Of a DNA stretch of 64,000 nt, positions 62,334 through 64,000 are shown piece after piece. The notes below the pieces were generated by a model. The model did not search any database. It saw nothing but the letters and a program-made list of their open reading frames with translations, and had not been told where the DNA came from. Made by a program: the position numbers and the translations under genes. Each line of letters starts with the position of its first letter. Positions within the stretch are counted from its first letter, which is position 1. The DNA is from Tetragonia tetragonoides (lineage: Eukaryota; Streptophyta; Magnoliopsida; Caryophyllales; Aizoaceae). Location of the stretch: the NCBI GenBank assembly GCA_038025085.1, contig CM076139.1, forward strand, positions 16,819,307 to 16,883,306, given 5' to 3'.

Positions 62334-62902
62334 GTGCTAATTGGCTTCAAACTTGATCCCCTAATTTTATACTTGTCATTCGCTTCATTTTTTCACCCAT
62401 TTCGATGTGGGAGTCAAATTTAGGATGTAAAATGATTTTAATTAATATTTATAAAATTGGTCATTTGTTACTTCAGTTTTTGTGTAAATTCTTTCTGCCC
62501 CCTCGTTTTTTGCCTTTATTCTTACCTTTTCAGATAGCCTTTATTGTCAGACATTGATCATTAACATATGTTAATTTGCATATTATATTGGTTTCCTGTT
62601 CTATATGTATGATATCTATCTAAGTTTTCATGTTGTGATCTTAAAAATCATTCATTTAGGTGTGTCTTTCGTTTTTGTTCAATTTATCTTTCACTTTGCT
62701 TTTCGATATGAGATTCATAGGACGACAATACAACTACTGTTATTCTTTTACATAACAGTAGAAGATTAGTACCCGTAATATGGTACATTTCTAATTAAGT
62801 AATTTTTTTTGTTGAAAATTTAAAAAGAAAATTACTAATATTGGTATGTAAGGGCATTCTTAGGGGTTTTGTAGATCCATTATTGGAGACCAATAAACAA
62901 TT

Positions 62903-62938
62903 GCCTACACTTGATCTTACCCTAAAAACCAAGGAATG
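62903..62938 (-). pseudogene. U2 snRNA-like fragment
   Basis: Reverse strand: CCTTGGTTTTTAGGGTAAGA continuing into TCAAGTGTAG; TAAGATCAAGTGTAG is identical to U2 as I know it. USE 63008-63019; TATA-like CTATATAAAAC in between. Confidence 0.7.
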
Positions 62939-63019
62939 TGTGATTAACTTTAAGTTTGATCACCTAGTTTTATATAGCTAATTGCTTCTTGCTTTTCATT
63001 TTCTCTTCAATGTGGGACT

Positions 63020-64000
63020 CAAAGTAGGGTGGTAAATAAGTAGTGTTTATGTAGAATAATTTTGAAATCATGACAAAAAAAATATGCTTTTAACTTATAT
63101 AGGGAAATGACTATTTGAGATTTTGTTTGTAATTTTGACGTTATTTTCGGGTTCTAAAACATTATTGTTCCATTAATAATATTTTCGGACTATCATAAAC
63201 TTGCCTAACTTTTTCATGGGTGGTATTTTGTGCACTACGTATATAGAGCCATCGGCTCACAAATACCTATTGATAGAAGTTTTCTTTTTCCACTTTAATA
63301 ATTGAAAGTCAGTAAAATCTTTGTATGGTAGCTAGGATTTTAATAATTTCAAAATTGCGTAGTGTTGTTGTTTGAAATTGCCTTTTATGTTCCAATTTAA
63401 ATTGAGAGTATAATTTATTTTGTTTCCTTCATTTGAGTGGTATAATTTATTTCGTTTCCCTTTTTACTTGATTGTGAGATTTAAGTGAAACTTTAAGGAG
63501 TGCCCGAAACACCAATACTCAATCGTGGTTAAAAGTTGATGGCCTAGAATTAAAACACCTACACTACATTAATATTTTAAATAGGATGCCATGCCCAGCA
63601 ATCAATTGTTGAGCAACGACACAGAACCTTTAATATAGATGAGGCTTATAAGACAACGTAAAGACCTGCTAGACGACGTTGATGCAACCAGCAGGCCTCG
63701 AATTGAAAGAAACATAGGCAGAGCCAGCATATCTCCTGTTATTACCCTTCTTCAGATCAATTAGGGGTAAAGCAGGCGAGCAAAAAGAAACCCAAACCCT
63801 CACACAGATACTAGCTGCAAACCAGTAGAGTGGTAAACAGAAGAAGATTTATTTATGTGTAGACTCTAGAGTTCTAGTCACAGGAACAAACCTTCTGTTT
63901 CGCTTATCGTTACCCCAAATAAACCTTCCTTATCCATGGAGTAAAGCAAAGAGAGCTCTTCTATCTTAGATCAAATGACAAATTTCTAGAGATCATCACA
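63020..64000. other. Spacer, no gene recognised
   Basis: AT-rich. GAGCCATCGGCTC at about 63247 is reminiscent of U2 stem-loop II (GGGCCATCGGCCC) but stands alone. Confidence 0.4.

Larger units (their letters stand above)
60745..63019 (-). repeat. Tandem array of decayed U2 snRNA-like cassettes
   Basis: Eight upstream-sequence-element (USE) sites on the reverse strand, consensus AGTCCCACATCG: 61128-61139, 61254-61265, 61556-61567, 61681-61692, 62028-62039, 62403-62414, 62704-62715 (weak) and 63008-63019. Most are followed about 33 nt later by a TATA-like box and, at 67-75 nt, by sequence resembling the first 20-50 nt of U2 snRNA (copy 61128 has about 50 nt, apparently after an internal deletion). 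A further U2-like copy at 60745-60831 has lost its USE. Cassettes are joined by conserved spacers (TGTTTGTTAAAATAGATC, CTTGTGCTATATA). USE plus TATA at this spacing is the Pol II snRNA promoter layout in plants. No intact U2 body is present. Confidence 0.7.

Overview
This is nuclear DNA from a flowering plant, most likely a eudicot. It is AT-rich, has few genes with long introns, and is full of nested transposable elements (TEs). Families include Ty3/gypsy (Tat and chromovirus), Ty1/copia, L1-type LINEs, a tRNA-derived SINE, Helitrons, and hAT, PIF/Harbinger and Stowaway MITEs. The species cannot be named from sequence alone. Abundant AGACGGTCTCA-type MITEs weakly suggest Caryophyllales.

Two intact intron-bearing host genes lie on the + strand. 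The first (32521-42179, eight coding exons, 367 codons) is the decapping cofactor DCP1, with an EVH1 domain and a C-terminal trimerisation helix. The second (49415-51874, four exons, 143 codons) is a small organelle-targeted RRM protein of the AT5G06210/S-RBP11 type. One host-gene relic is visible: a broken 2-oxoglutarate/Fe(II) dioxygenase at 7219-7657 (-).

Layout: 1-7680 holds an RNase H-like relic, PIF, hAT and Stowaway MITEs, and a decayed LINE. Positions 7684-29591 are one outer Tat-type LTR retrotransposon (+ strand, target duplication GACTG on both sides). Its 5' LTR is interrupted at 8372 by a reverse-strand chromovirus, whose own 3' LTR is interrupted at 8411-16783 by a second Tat element (target duplication GCTGC). 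A deletion fused the chromovirus RT region near 22617 to the 3' internal part of the outer element. That part still carries an antisense, intron-containing plant-mobile-domain gene and hairpin-bearing tandem repeats. A hAT element (26994-28111) sits in the outer 3' LTR. From 29.6 to 32.3 kb, Helitrons inserted in a Stowaway MITE lie just upstream of DCP1. From 43.4 to 49.2 kb there are Helitrons, a SINE and a cluster of PIF MITEs directly upstream of the RRM gene. From 54 to 59.3 kb there are MITEs and an internally deleted copia.

The most unusual region is 60.7-63.0 kb (- strand). It is a tandem array of decayed U2 snRNA-like cassettes. At least seven copies keep the plant snRNA upstream sequence element (USE), and most of these a TATA-like box, at nearly constant spacing from a fragment of the U2 5' end. 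The RNA bodies are degenerate, and a Helitron-like terminus borders the array at 60538.

Exon boundaries were assigned by hand from GT/AG sites, reading frame and family knowledge. TE boundaries were assigned from terminal repeats and target duplications read directly in the sequence.
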